A stretch of 30,791 bases of DNA from the NCBI GenBank assembly GCA_036524155.1, contig DATDCV010000436.1, positions 1 through 30,791 of the forward strand, given 5' to 3'. Position 1 is the first letter of the stretch; every line of letters starts with the position of its first letter. A model generated the notes under the pieces. The model did no database searches and had not been told where the DNA came from. It saw only the letters and a program-made list of their open reading frames with translations. The position numbers and the translations under genes were made by a program. Shown one piece after another: positions 1-7,980 of the stretch. The stretch comes from DATDCV01 sp036524155 (GTDB lineage: Bacteria; Verrucomicrobiota; Verrucomicrobiia; Limisphaerales; UBA8199).

Positions 1-112
1 CCCGGACGCCAGTGGTGTTCCGTCCCGTCCTCCGAAACCCGGTGGGACTGAAGACCCATTCACCCCGCACGATTCTCCGGAACTGCTTTCCTCCGCGCCT
101 CTCTCACCCACA

Positions 113-247
113 CAAATGCGATTCTGACCTTTTTGCAGCGGTGGGATTACCATGGCCCCCGAATGACCTCCAAAGGCCGCAGCGGTGACGACCCTTCGGC
201 TCAGTCGGAAGCGCAGAAACGACAAGAAAACAAAGCATGTTATGATG
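113..247 (+). promoter_or_regulatory. Leader of the thioredoxin-like gene, copy A of a repeated leader
   Basis: Two blocks here recur in front of the next gene. Block 1 (113-127, CAAATGCGATTCTGA) matches 1557-1571 at 14 of 15 positions. Block 2 begins with TCAGTC at 201 and ends with CATGTTATGA over the start codon. In both copies TCAGTC lies exactly 40 nt before the TATGA that contains the ATG. Sharing between two unrelated genes suggests a common promoter or 5' UTR element, or a duplicated upstream segment. No convincing -35/-10 pair or Shine-Dalgarno was seen, so the function is inference. Confidence 0.4.
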
Positions 248-1480
248 AAAGAATTTTTCGCAATGGCGATATTGGCCTTGCTGACAGGCCTGGCAGGTCG
301 TGGCGCGACCCGCGAGCCACAGATCGGGGACGGAGCCCCGCCGCTGGCGTTGGAAACGATCTTACAGGCGCCTCCTGGCACTCAAGCAAGCTGGGAGAGC
401 TTGAAAGGAAAGGTAATTGTCCTTGAGTTTTGGGCGACCTGGTGCGGTCCGTGCATTGCTGCCATTCCCCACCTCAACGAGATGGCAGACGAATTCAAAG
501 ATCAACCCATCCGGTTTATCGCCATCACGGATGAGAAAGACGCGGTCGTCGCGCCGTTCCTCAAGAAAAAACCGATGCACGCCTGGGTGGGTTTGGACAC
601 AGACAAATCCACGTTCAAAGATTATGGGGTCAGTGGGATCCCTCACACTGTGGTGGTGGACCGAGGGGGAAAAATTGTCGCTATCACCAACCCGTCGATT
701 TTGACCGCGCAGGATCTCAGAGATGTCCTGGCTGGAAAGGACCTGGCCTTGGCGCCGCCTGAGAGCGGCAAACACTTTCGAGCTAACCAGGTCCCAGCGG
801 GCGCGGGGCACGAACCAGAGCCTCTGTTTCAAATTCTCATCCGGCCGACCGAGGCTACAAAGGTGCTCACCGTCTCCAACCCAGGCAGTCTCAGGATTTC
901 AGGCTCAAGCGTGTTGGACGTCCTCGCAGCGTGTTGCGACGTCCGAGCCGAAAGGATCTTTTCTAATTGTCCGCTGCCGGACGGCAGGTTTGAATTCAAG
1001 ATCACAACACCAAGTAAACAGAGGGGCGTGGTACAGGATTGGCTGCGGCGGGCCACCGAAAACGCTTTCGGACTGGCCACCAAACGCGAAACCAGAGAAA
1101 CGGACGTCTTCGTCCTGACGTCAGGCACTCAGCCGGCGGAACATTTGACTCCCACCCGCTCCACTCACACCTCTTCCAGCAGCTCAGGCGGAGGGAGCCT
1201 GAACGGCGTCAACCTGGGGATTGAGTCGCTCGCTGCGAAGCTGGAAGAGTTTGTGGGCAGGCCAGTGGTAGATGAAACCAGGTTAACAAATCGGTTTGAT
1301 TTTCAGCTCCTGTGGGATGAGACGGGGGCAGAAGATCTGCAAACAGGACGAATCGCCGCGGCGGTGCGGGAGCAACTCGGGCTGGAACTGGCACCTGCGA
1401 AGCGGTCAATCGAGGTACTGGTGGTCGAAGTTGCCCAAGACCAACAGCAGAAGTCACCTCCGACGATGGGGTCACGGTAA
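242..1480 (+). CDS. Secreted thioredoxin-like (TlpA/ResA-type) protein with C-terminal TIGR03435-type domain
   Basis: The 412-aa product starts with a signal peptide (MMKEFFAMAILALLTGLAG), then a thioredoxin fold with the redox motif WCGPC at residues 67-71 and the cis-proline region GIPHTVVVD. These are features of periplasmic TlpA/ResA disulfide reductases. The second half ends with GRPVVDETRLTNRFDFQL, the hallmark of the TIGR03435 family, which is expanded in Acidobacteria and Verrucomicrobia and has no assigned function. A serine-rich linker lies at about 1160-1200. The start at 242 is preferred over an upstream GTG at 185 because it places the signal peptide at the N-terminus and coincides with the conserved leader. 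The likely role is extracytoplasmic thiol-disulfide exchange; the substrate is unknown. Confidence 0.85.
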   Translation: MMKEFFAMAILALLTGLAGRGATREPQIGDGAPPLALETILQAPPGTQASWESLKGKVIVLEFWATWCGPCIAAIPHLNEMADEFKDQPIRFIAITDEKDAVVAPFLKKKPMHAWVGLDTDKSTFKDYGVSGIPHTVVVDRGGKIVAITNPSILTAQDLRDVLAGKDLALAPPESGKHFRANQVPAGAGHEPEPLFQILIRPTEATKVLTVSNPGSLRISGSSVLDVLAACCDVRAERIFSNCPLPDGRFEFKITTPSKQRGVVQDWLRRATENAFGLATKRETRETDVFVLTSGTQPAEHLTPTRSTHTSSSSSGGGSLNGVNLGIESLAAKLEEFVGRPVVDETRLTNRFDFQLLWDETGAEDLQTGRIAAAVREQLGLELAPAKRSIEVLVVEVAQDQQQKSPPTMGSR

Positions 1481-1556
1481 CGAGTGGCTACCTTATGGGC
1501 CGAACGTCCCAGAATGCTCCCGGGAACAACTTTCTTCCCTGTCGGTCACACAGACC

Positions 1557-1644
1557 CAAATGCGAATCTGATTCGGTTGGAGCGCCGGGAAGCGGTCGTT
1601 TCAGTCAGAGGCGCGAAACCAAAACAGACAATAGACATGTTATG
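1557..1644 (+). promoter_or_regulatory. Leader of the AhpD-like gene, copy B of a repeated leader
   Basis: The block CAAATGCGAATCTGA (1557-1571) and the block from TCAGTC at 1601 to CATGTTATGA at the start codon repeat the arrangement found before the gene at 242. The two blocks are 44 nt apart here and 88 nt apart in copy A. The 40-nt distance from TCAGTC to the start region is identical. This may be a shared regulatory leader for two redox genes. Confidence 0.4.
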
Positions 1645-1995
1645 ACGACCGAACGTAGCAACACGAAAACGGTTAATGAATCATCACCTATGTATACCAA
1701 AGAAAATCTGAGCAAACTAAAGAAACTGGACGGCCTCACGCCGCAAGTGATGAAGGCCTTCTGGGCCTTTGACAAGGCGGCTGTTGCCGATGGCGCGATT
1801 CCGGTGAAGTACAAAGAGCTGATTGCCGTCGCCGTTGCGCTCACGACTCAATGCCCTTATTGCATTGATATCCACAGCGGTAACGCGCGCAAGGCGGGTG
1901 CCACCGATGCCGAGATGGCTGAGGCCGCCATGGTCGCCGCCGCCTTGCGAGCCGGAGCGGCTGTCACCCACGCGACCCACGCTCTGTCGAACTAA
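1642..1995 (+). CDS. AhpD-like carboxymuconolactone decarboxylase family protein
   Basis: This small all-helical protein (117 aa) carries the AhpD/CMD signature CPYCIDIH, with the redox pair at residues 71 and 74 and the following histidine, then the typical helix GNARKAGATDAEMAEA. Family members act as alkylhydroperoxidases or peroxide-stress disulfide enzymes in the cytoplasm; some are decarboxylases. The CxxC plus His favours peroxidase-type redox activity. An internal ATG at 1690 (MYTKENLSKL) would give the canonical length of about 101 aa. I chose 1642 because the leader shared with the upstream gene ends exactly there, but 1690 is a real alternative. With the thioredoxin-fold gene upstream it may form a thiol-based redox pair (inference). 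Confidence 0.85.
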   Translation: MTTERSNTKTVNESSPMYTKENLSKLKKLDGLTPQVMKAFWAFDKAAVADGAIPVKYKELIAVAVALTTQCPYCIDIHSGNARKAGATDAEMAEAAMVAAALRAGAAVTHATHALSN

Positions 1996-2076
1996 CCTGC
2001 CGCGATGGGGCCTAAGTCCCATTCCTTTCCGGGAACCCATGCGGGCTTCGAGCCTCTGACCGGCATGATCGAACGC

Positions 2077-5000
2077 ATGAAAAGAAACCTTGCCATCATT
2101 CCGATGCTGATTCTTCCCTGTTTCACGTCCCTAATCCAAGCTCAGGAAGTGACCATTCCCGATCCGGGCCTGATCGCCGCGATCCGCGAAGCGCTACAGA
2201 AACCCAGCGGACCCCTGACCGAGCAGGACCTGCTTAGCCTCACCAGCTTGAGCGCCGACGGCCGGAGCATCTCGAACGTGGAGGGACTGGAAGCGGCCCG
2301 CAATTTGACCGGGCTCCGTCTCGATTCCAACTCCCTCACCAACTTCGGCCTCGCGGGCGCATTGACGAATTTGGAGACGCTGGACCTCTTCAATAATCGG
2401 CTCACCAGCTTTGTTCTCCCAAGTGGCTCGCCGCGCATGACCGAACTCGACCTGGGTTTTAATTCACTTGCCCAGTGCTCCCTCCCGGACGAGTTGACGC
2501 GTCTGAACACGCTCCTCCTCGAAGGCAACGTGCTCACCAATTTCACCTTGCCGGCGGGCCTGACCGCTTTGAGCACGCTCGATCTTTCGGACAACAGACT
2601 CACCAGCCTGAGCGTGCGGGCGGACATGACGAACTTGCTCACTCTCCTCGTGTTCGCAAATCAACTGACAAACCTGAGCCTGCCGCCGAATCTGGCACGT
2701 CTGGGCGGTCTTGATCTCGATTTCAATCAGCTCCGGAATCTCACCTTGCCCGCCGGTCTGGCCAATTTGGGCACGCTCGTCGCTCGCGGCAATCAACTGA
2801 CAAATCTGACCTTCCCTGCGGACATGACAAACCTGACGTTTGTCGACGTGGGCGAGAATCAGATTTCGAATCTCACGTTGCCGGCGGGCCTGACTCGTCT
2901 GAACTTCCTCCGCCTCAGCGGGAATAAGCTCACCAGCCTCCCCCTGCCCTCGGGCATGACCAATTTGAGCGGGGTCTACCTCCAGTCCAACCAACTGACC
3001 AACCTCACGTTGGCGCCTGACTTGTATCGATTGGCCGCACTGGACCTTCGCGAAAATCAACTCACCAGCCTCACCCTGCCGGCGGGCCTGACCAACCTGG
3101 TCGGCCTTTTTCTCGACGGAAATCCTCTCACAACGCTCGTATTGTCCGACGAGATGGCTGCCACTACCCTGGCGGCGGTAGTCGCCTCTTTGCAGAGCCA
3201 GGGCATCACAGTGCTCACCTTCACTCCGCCCCCGACGGAAGTGTCCATTCCTGACCCGGGACTCAACGCGGCCATCCGGGAAGCCCTCCACAAACCATCG
3301 GGGCCCCTGACCGAACAGGACCTGCTCAGCCTCACGAATTTGAGCGCCCGCAATCGGGACGTTAGCAGCATGGTCGGGCTGGAAGCAGCCCGTAACCTGG
3401 TCGCGCTGGATCTCCAGATCAACCGCCTCACAAATTTTTCCCTCCCGAGCGAGTTGACGAGGCTGAGCACGCTCGACGTGAGCGGCAACCCACTCACTAG
3501 CTTTTTGCTTCCGGGCGGGCTGACGAATCTCACCTCGCTCAAGCTCGAAAGCGCCGGGCTCACCGAACTGACCTTGCCTGCGGGTCTGACCAGGTTGGAG
3601 AGCCTTGACCTCGAGAACAATCAGCTCACCGGTCTGAACCTGCTATCGAACCTGACCAGCCTGGTTTCTCTCGATCTCGGCTTCAATTCATTCACCAATT
3701 TTTCCCTGCCGGGCGGGCTGACGAATCTGAGCATATTCTACTTCGCAGGTAATCCACTGACCAGCCTCGCCTTGCCTCCGGGGCTAACTGGCATGACCGA
3801 GCTTAACTTGTCCCAGAATCTGCTCACCAGCCTCACCCTGCCCGTCGGCATGACGAACCTGATCGAGCTCAACCTCTTCTTCAATCAACTCACGAACCTG
3901 ACCTTGCCCGCGGATCTGCGGAATTTGACCGAGCTTAACCTCGATTTCAATCAGTTCAGCAGTCTCGATTTCCCTCCGAACCTCAACCGTCTGGGCTCTC
4001 TCCACCTCCGCGCCAACCAATTCTCCAGCTTCAACCTGTCGCCGGAGTTGACAGGGTTGAGCTATCTCGACATCAGCAAGAATCCGCTCACGAACATCAC
4101 GTTACCCATGGGCCTGATTCACCTGACAGCGCTCCGCCTTTCCGAAAATAAACTGACCAATCTTACGCTGCCGGTGGGTCTGACGAACCTGATCGGGCTT
4201 AACCTCAGCGAAAACCAACTGACCAACCTGGTGTTGCCTCCTGATCTGAATCGTTTGGAGTCGCTCAACGTTAGCGCGAATCAGCTCACCAGCCTCAACC
4301 TGCCTGCGGGTCTCACCCATTTGACGGGGCTTTTCTTCGTCGGCAATCAATTGACCAGCGTCACGTTGCCTCCGGACATGACGCAGTTGGCTGCCCTGGG
4401 CTTCCTCGCCAATCCGCTTGCCACCTTCGTTTTGCCCGAAACCCTGGCGGCCACGACTCTGGCTGGAGACGTCGCCTCGCTGCAAAGCCAGGGCGTTTCC
4501 ATATTCGCCTATCCGCTGACGGTTCGGCTCATCCGGCTGCAACAGCCGATCGGAGCATTCCAGTTTGCCATCACCGGGCCGCCTGGCGTTTACGCCGTGC
4601 TCGCCTCGACGGATCTCGCGGCCTGGACCGAGTTGCGCGTGGTGACAAACAGTCTCGGCGCGATCGTCTTCACGGACGGAACGGCCCACCTCTCGCCGCA
4701 GAAATTCTACCGCGTGTTGATGCAAAGCCCGCCCGCGAACATGGTGTTCATCTCGCCCGGCACGTTTGAAATGGGCAGCCCTACAAACGAGGTGGGCCAC
4801 CGCGCGGATGAAAGCCCGCGTACAACCGTGACCATTACCCATGGATTCTGGATGGGGAAGCATGAGGTGACCCAGGCGGAGTATTTGAGCGTGGCTGGCT
4901 CCAATCCGAGCCAGTTTGCGGGCGACCTGAACCGGCCCGTCGAAAGCGTGAGTTGGCCCGAGGCCACCAATTACTGTGCCCTGCTGACGGCGCAGCAGCT

Positions 5001-5454
5001 CGCCGCCGGGCTCATACCGCCGGGCCGCCATTATCGCCTGCCGACGGAGGCCGAATGGGAGTACGCGGCCAGGGCGGGCACCTCCACGCGATTCAGCTAT
5101 GGCGAGGACCCCAATGCGATCAGCCTCGCCGATTACGCCTGGTTTTTTGCCAATAGTGGCGCGATGACGCACCCCGTCGAACAGAAAGCGCCCAATCCCT
5201 GGGGCCTGTACGACATGGCCGGCAACGTGTGGGAGTGGTGCCTGGACTGGCAGGGCGCCTACCCGGGAGGGTTCGCAACGGATCCGCAGGGACCCGCTTC
5301 CAATGCTATCGGTGTAAAAATCATCCGCGGAGGCGCCTGGGACGAATTCGAAAACAATTGCCGCTCAGCGAAGCGCATGAGCTTCGGCGTCAGCCCATTC
5401 TTGAAGGACTACATTCTTGGTTTCCGAGTCGTGCTTGTGACCGACTCGCAATGA
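2077..5454 (+). CDS. Secreted LRR protein with two LRR blocks and C-terminal FGE/SUMF1-type domain
   Basis: The 1125-aa product begins with a signal peptide (MKRNLAIIPMLILPCFTSL). Two similar LRR blocks follow. Each opens with a cap of the form EVxIPDPGL-AAIREAL-KPSGPLTEQDLLSL, continues with 23-residue repeats (NQLTNLTLPAGLTNL-type) and closes with an LAATTLA..V.SLQSQG segment. Block 1 has about 12 repeats; block 2, from about residue 388, has about 14-15. A short module (about 818-885) resembles the C-termini of Verrucomicrobial secreted proteins. From about 889 there is an FGE-sulfatase domain (MVFISPGTFEMGSP, YRLPTEAEWEYAARAG, GNVWEWC, GGAW, GFRV). Only one of the two FGE cysteines is present (GGAWDEFENNC). 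I prefer the start at 2077 over 2065 because of Lys-Arg directly after Met. It is followed 27 bp later by a Kelch gene. Confidence 0.85.
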   Translation: MKRNLAIIPMLILPCFTSLIQAQEVTIPDPGLIAAIREALQKPSGPLTEQDLLSLTSLSADGRSISNVEGLEAARNLTGLRLDSNSLTNFGLAGALTNLETLDLFNNRLTSFVLPSGSPRMTELDLGFNSLAQCSLPDELTRLNTLLLEGNVLTNFTLPAGLTALSTLDLSDNRLTSLSVRADMTNLLTLLVFANQLTNLSLPPNLARLGGLDLDFNQLRNLTLPAGLANLGTLVARGNQLTNLTFPADMTNLTFVDVGENQISNLTLPAGLTRLNFLRLSGNKLTSLPLPSGMTNLSGVYLQSNQLTNLTLAPDLYRLAALDLRENQLTSLTLPAGLTNLVGLFLDGNPLTTLVLSDEMAATTLAAVVASLQSQGITVLTFTPPPTEVSIPDPGLNAAIREALHKPSGPLTEQDLLSLTNLSARNRDVSSMVGLEAARNLVALDLQINRLTNFSLPSELTRLSTLDVSGNPLTSFLLPGGLTNLTSLKLESAGLTELTLPAGLTRLESLDLENNQLTGLNLLSNLTSLVSLDLGFNSFTNFSLPGGLTNLSIFYFAGNPLTSLALPPGLTGMTELNLSQNLLTSLTLPVGMTNLIELNLFFNQLTNLTLPADLRNLTELNLDFNQFSSLDFPPNLNRLGSLHLRANQFSSFNLSPELTGLSYLDISKNPLTNITLPMGLIHLTALRLSENKLTNLTLPVGLTNLIGLNLSENQLTNLVLPPDLNRLESLNVSANQLTSLNLPAGLTHLTGLFFVGNQLTSVTLPPDMTQLAALGFLANPLATFVLPETLAATTLAGDVASLQSQGVSIFAYPLTVRLIRLQQPIGAFQFAITGPPGVYAVLASTDLAAWTELRVVTNSLGAIVFTDGTAHLSPQKFYRVLMQSPPANMVFISPGTFEMGSPTNEVGHRADESPRTTVTITHGFWMGKHEVTQAEYLSVAGSNPSQFAGDLNRPVESVSWPEATNYCALLTAQQLAAGLIPPGRHYRLPTEAEWEYAARAGTSTRFSYGEDPNAISLADYAWFFANSGAMTHPVEQKAPNPWGLYDMAGNVWEWCLDWQGAYPGGFATDPQGPASNAIGVKIIRGGAWDEFENNCRSAKRMSFGVSPFLKDYILGFRVVLVTDSQ

Positions 5455-5481
5455 GCCGCGCGTTGCCTCCAACTACAAAAC

Positions 5482-7932
5482 ATGAAAATCACCATGCCCG
5501 TTGTCCGGCCGCCGGTCCTAACCCTGCTGGCGCTCATCGGCTTTACCCGCTTCCGCAACCTCACCAACGCAGTGAAGCGTTGTGTTCTGATGACCATCGT
5601 GCCTGCCACGCTAGCCCTGGCTTCAGCGCTCGGCCATTCGGCGCCGATTGGCTCGTTCACCTTGGTTGGCTCGATGACTCAGTTTCGGAGGCATCACACG
5701 GCGACGCTCTTGCTAAATGGAACGGTGCTGGTTGCGGGTGGCGCACCACTCCTTCCGGCGACGACTTCGGAAATCTTCGATCCCTTCACCGCAACCTGGA
5801 CCAATTCGGGCCCGTTGAACACCGGACGCGAGTTTCACACGGCAACCTTGTTACAGGATGGTCGCGTAGTGGTGACGGGTGGTCAATCTGCCAGCCAACT
5901 TCTGGCCAGCACCGAGGTGTATGACCCGCTCAGTGGCCGGTGGATGGGCGCAGGCGTGTTGAACGAAGCACGCGAAGTGCACACCGCGACGCTGTTGACA
6001 AGCGGTTTGGTTCTGGTCGCGGGCGGCTTCCCAAATATTTCCAGCGCCGAAGTATTTGATCCGACAACCGGGCAATGGGGGCTAACAGGTTCGATGAATG
6101 TGCCACGGTACCAACATACGGCGACGCTGTTGGCCGACGGCAAGGTTCTCGTCACGGGCGGGCTCAATGCCACCGATTTGCTGGCGAGCGCGGAACTGTA
6201 TGATCCAAAAACACAAGTCTGGACGCTGACGGGCTCAATGCATTTTCCGCGCGTGACGCATACGGCTTCGCTGTTGCCGAACGGCAAAGTACTGGTCACC
6301 GGGAGTGACAGTCTCGGTCAGCCTTCCGAGCTCTATGACCCGGCGACCGGCGTATGGACGGTCACTGGCACTCCGTCGATCATTCGGAGCGAGCACACAG
6401 CTACCGTGCTGCCGATCGGCAAAGTGCTCGTAACCGGCGGCCGCGATGATAAGCAAAATCCGATTGCTTGCGACTCAGAATTGTACGACCCCGCAACGGG
6501 TTTATGGTCGCGAACGGGCGCGTTAAATGGCGGCCGTACCGGCCATGCGGCAACCTTGCTCGCTAACGGCGACGTATTGGTTACTGGAGGCAAGACCAGC
6601 CGAACAGCCTTCACGGAGAAGGCGGAAGTGTACGACAGCGGCGCGAAGAACTGGAATGCCACGGGAGCGTTGTCATTCTCCCGCGCGGGCCACCTGGGAG
6701 TCTCGCTCGCCAATGGCAAGGTGCTGGTGGCCGGAGGATTCGACGGGTCGCTCTTTCCTGTCAACAACTCGGAGTTGTACGATCCGGTGGGCGGAACCTG
6801 GCAACTTGCCGGGAGCCTGAACAATCCGCGTCAGAGCGCTACCGCGACTTTGTTACGAAGCGGGAAGATCCTCGCCGCGGGAGGCGTTGGCAACACCTTC
6901 CTTTCCAGCGCAGAGTTGTTCGATCCGGCCACGGGTAGCTGGACTTTCACCGGTTCGATGCATGACGTCCGGTGGGTGGCCGCGGCCACCCCGCTCGCGA
7001 ATGGAAAGGTCCTAATCGCGGGAGGATCGAGCGGCGCTTCCGTGGTCGGCACTCGCGGCGCTGAGCTCTATGATCCGACGAACGGATTCTGGGTCGTTAC
7101 CGGTTCGATGACGAACGAAAGGTGCGCCTTCACACTGACACTCCTGCCGAATGGCAAGGTACTGGCTGCCGGAGGATTCGGCACCAACGGCGCTGTAGCC
7201 ACAGCGGAGCTCTACGATCCTGCTAACGGCTCCTGGACACCGACCAGCTCGCTCCTGACGTCGCGCGGTTCGCACACGGCGACGTTGTTGCCGAACGGAA
7301 AGGTACTCGTAGCCGGAGGGACTGATTTCTTCGGGGCCGCGAATAGCACTCCCATCGACCCCACCCGGGCCAGCGCGGAGATTTACGATCCAGACACGGG
7401 AATTTGGTTACCCACGGGTTCAATGAGCCTCCCTCGTTCGGTTCACACTGCCACTTTGCTGCCGAGCGGCAAGGTCCTCGTTGCCGGCGGCCTTAGCTAT
7501 TTTGACAGCGTATTTCCGACCACCGCCGAACTGTACGATCCCGCCACTGGAAAATGGTCGCCAACCTTGTCCCTGGTCAGCGGCCACCGCGACCATGTCG
7601 CCGCCCTGCTCCCAAACGGCAAAGTTTTGGTCGTGGGCGGTTTTAACACCTCCGACACCGGTCCAAGCACGGAGTTATATGACCCTGCGGGTGCGTTGGC
7701 CACGCCATTCTCGTTGGCACAGCCGACGAAACTGCAGACGGGTGCTTTTCAATTCACTTTTCGCAATACACCCGGCCTCAGTTTCAGCGTTTTGAGCACC
7801 ACAGACTTTTCCGTCGGCCTGGATCATTGGACGAGCCTCGGCAGCGCCGCCGAAATTTCGCCGGGCCATTATCAATTCACGGATGTGACACCCAATAGTT
7901 CCCAACGCTTCTATGGAGTGCGCTCGCCGTAA
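5482..7932 (+). CDS. Secreted Kelch-repeat protein, long copy
   Basis: The 816-aa product has roughly a dozen or more repeats of about 47-55 residues, each carrying HTATLLPNGKVLVAGG, then AELYDPATGxW and TGSM, the pattern of Kelch/galactose-oxidase-type beta-propellers. The C-terminal 70 residues form the recurring module ending FYGVRSP. The N-terminus is unusual: a first hydrophobic leader (MKITMPVVRPPVLTLLALIG) is followed by a second leader-like stretch at about residues 27-53 that matches the signal region of the short Kelch paralogue at 14142. No copper-ligand set of a true galactose oxidase was recognised, so a binding or structural role at the surface is more likely than an enzymatic one. 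Confidence 0.85.
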   Translation: MKITMPVVRPPVLTLLALIGFTRFRNLTNAVKRCVLMTIVPATLALASALGHSAPIGSFTLVGSMTQFRRHHTATLLLNGTVLVAGGAPLLPATTSEIFDPFTATWTNSGPLNTGREFHTATLLQDGRVVVTGGQSASQLLASTEVYDPLSGRWMGAGVLNEAREVHTATLLTSGLVLVAGGFPNISSAEVFDPTTGQWGLTGSMNVPRYQHTATLLADGKVLVTGGLNATDLLASAELYDPKTQVWTLTGSMHFPRVTHTASLLPNGKVLVTGSDSLGQPSELYDPATGVWTVTGTPSIIRSEHTATVLPIGKVLVTGGRDDKQNPIACDSELYDPATGLWSRTGALNGGRTGHAATLLANGDVLVTGGKTSRTAFTEKAEVYDSGAKNWNATGALSFSRAGHLGVSLANGKVLVAGGFDGSLFPVNNSELYDPVGGTWQLAGSLNNPRQSATATLLRSGKILAAGGVGNTFLSSAELFDPATGSWTFTGSMHDVRWVAAATPLANGKVLIAGGSSGASVVGTRGAELYDPTNGFWVVTGSMTNERCAFTLTLLPNGKVLAAGGFGTNGAVATAELYDPANGSWTPTSSLLTSRGSHTATLLPNGKVLVAGGTDFFGAANSTPIDPTRASAEIYDPDTGIWLPTGSMSLPRSVHTATLLPSGKVLVAGGLSYFDSVFPTTAELYDPATGKWSPTLSLVSGHRDHVAALLPNGKVLVVGGFNTSDTGPSTELYDPAGALATPFSLAQPTKLQTGAFQFTFRNTPGLSFSVLSTTDFSVGLDHWTSLGSAAEISPGHYQFTDVTPNSSQRFYGVRSP

Positions 7933-7980
7933 TCCTTAGTTCAACAAACCAGCTTACCTCTCCAGCAACGCCCGAGTCCT

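Noticed and set aside
2325..4420. Regularly spaced repeats that could suggest a CRISPR array
   Set aside because: The 69-nt period encodes 23-residue LRRs in a continuous frame; the units are degenerate and have no constant repeat and unique spacer structure.
2464..5172. Long minus-strand open frames opposite the LRR genes (for example 275 and 356 codons)
   Set aside because: They are periodic shadows of the 69-nt LRR repeat and FGE coding sequence on the plus strand, Arg/Gln-rich and without domains.
5482..7932. Assignment of the Kelch proteins as galactose oxidases
   Set aside because: The Kelch motif is clear, but the Tyr-Cys cofactor and copper ligands could not be identified, so only a beta-propeller call is supported.
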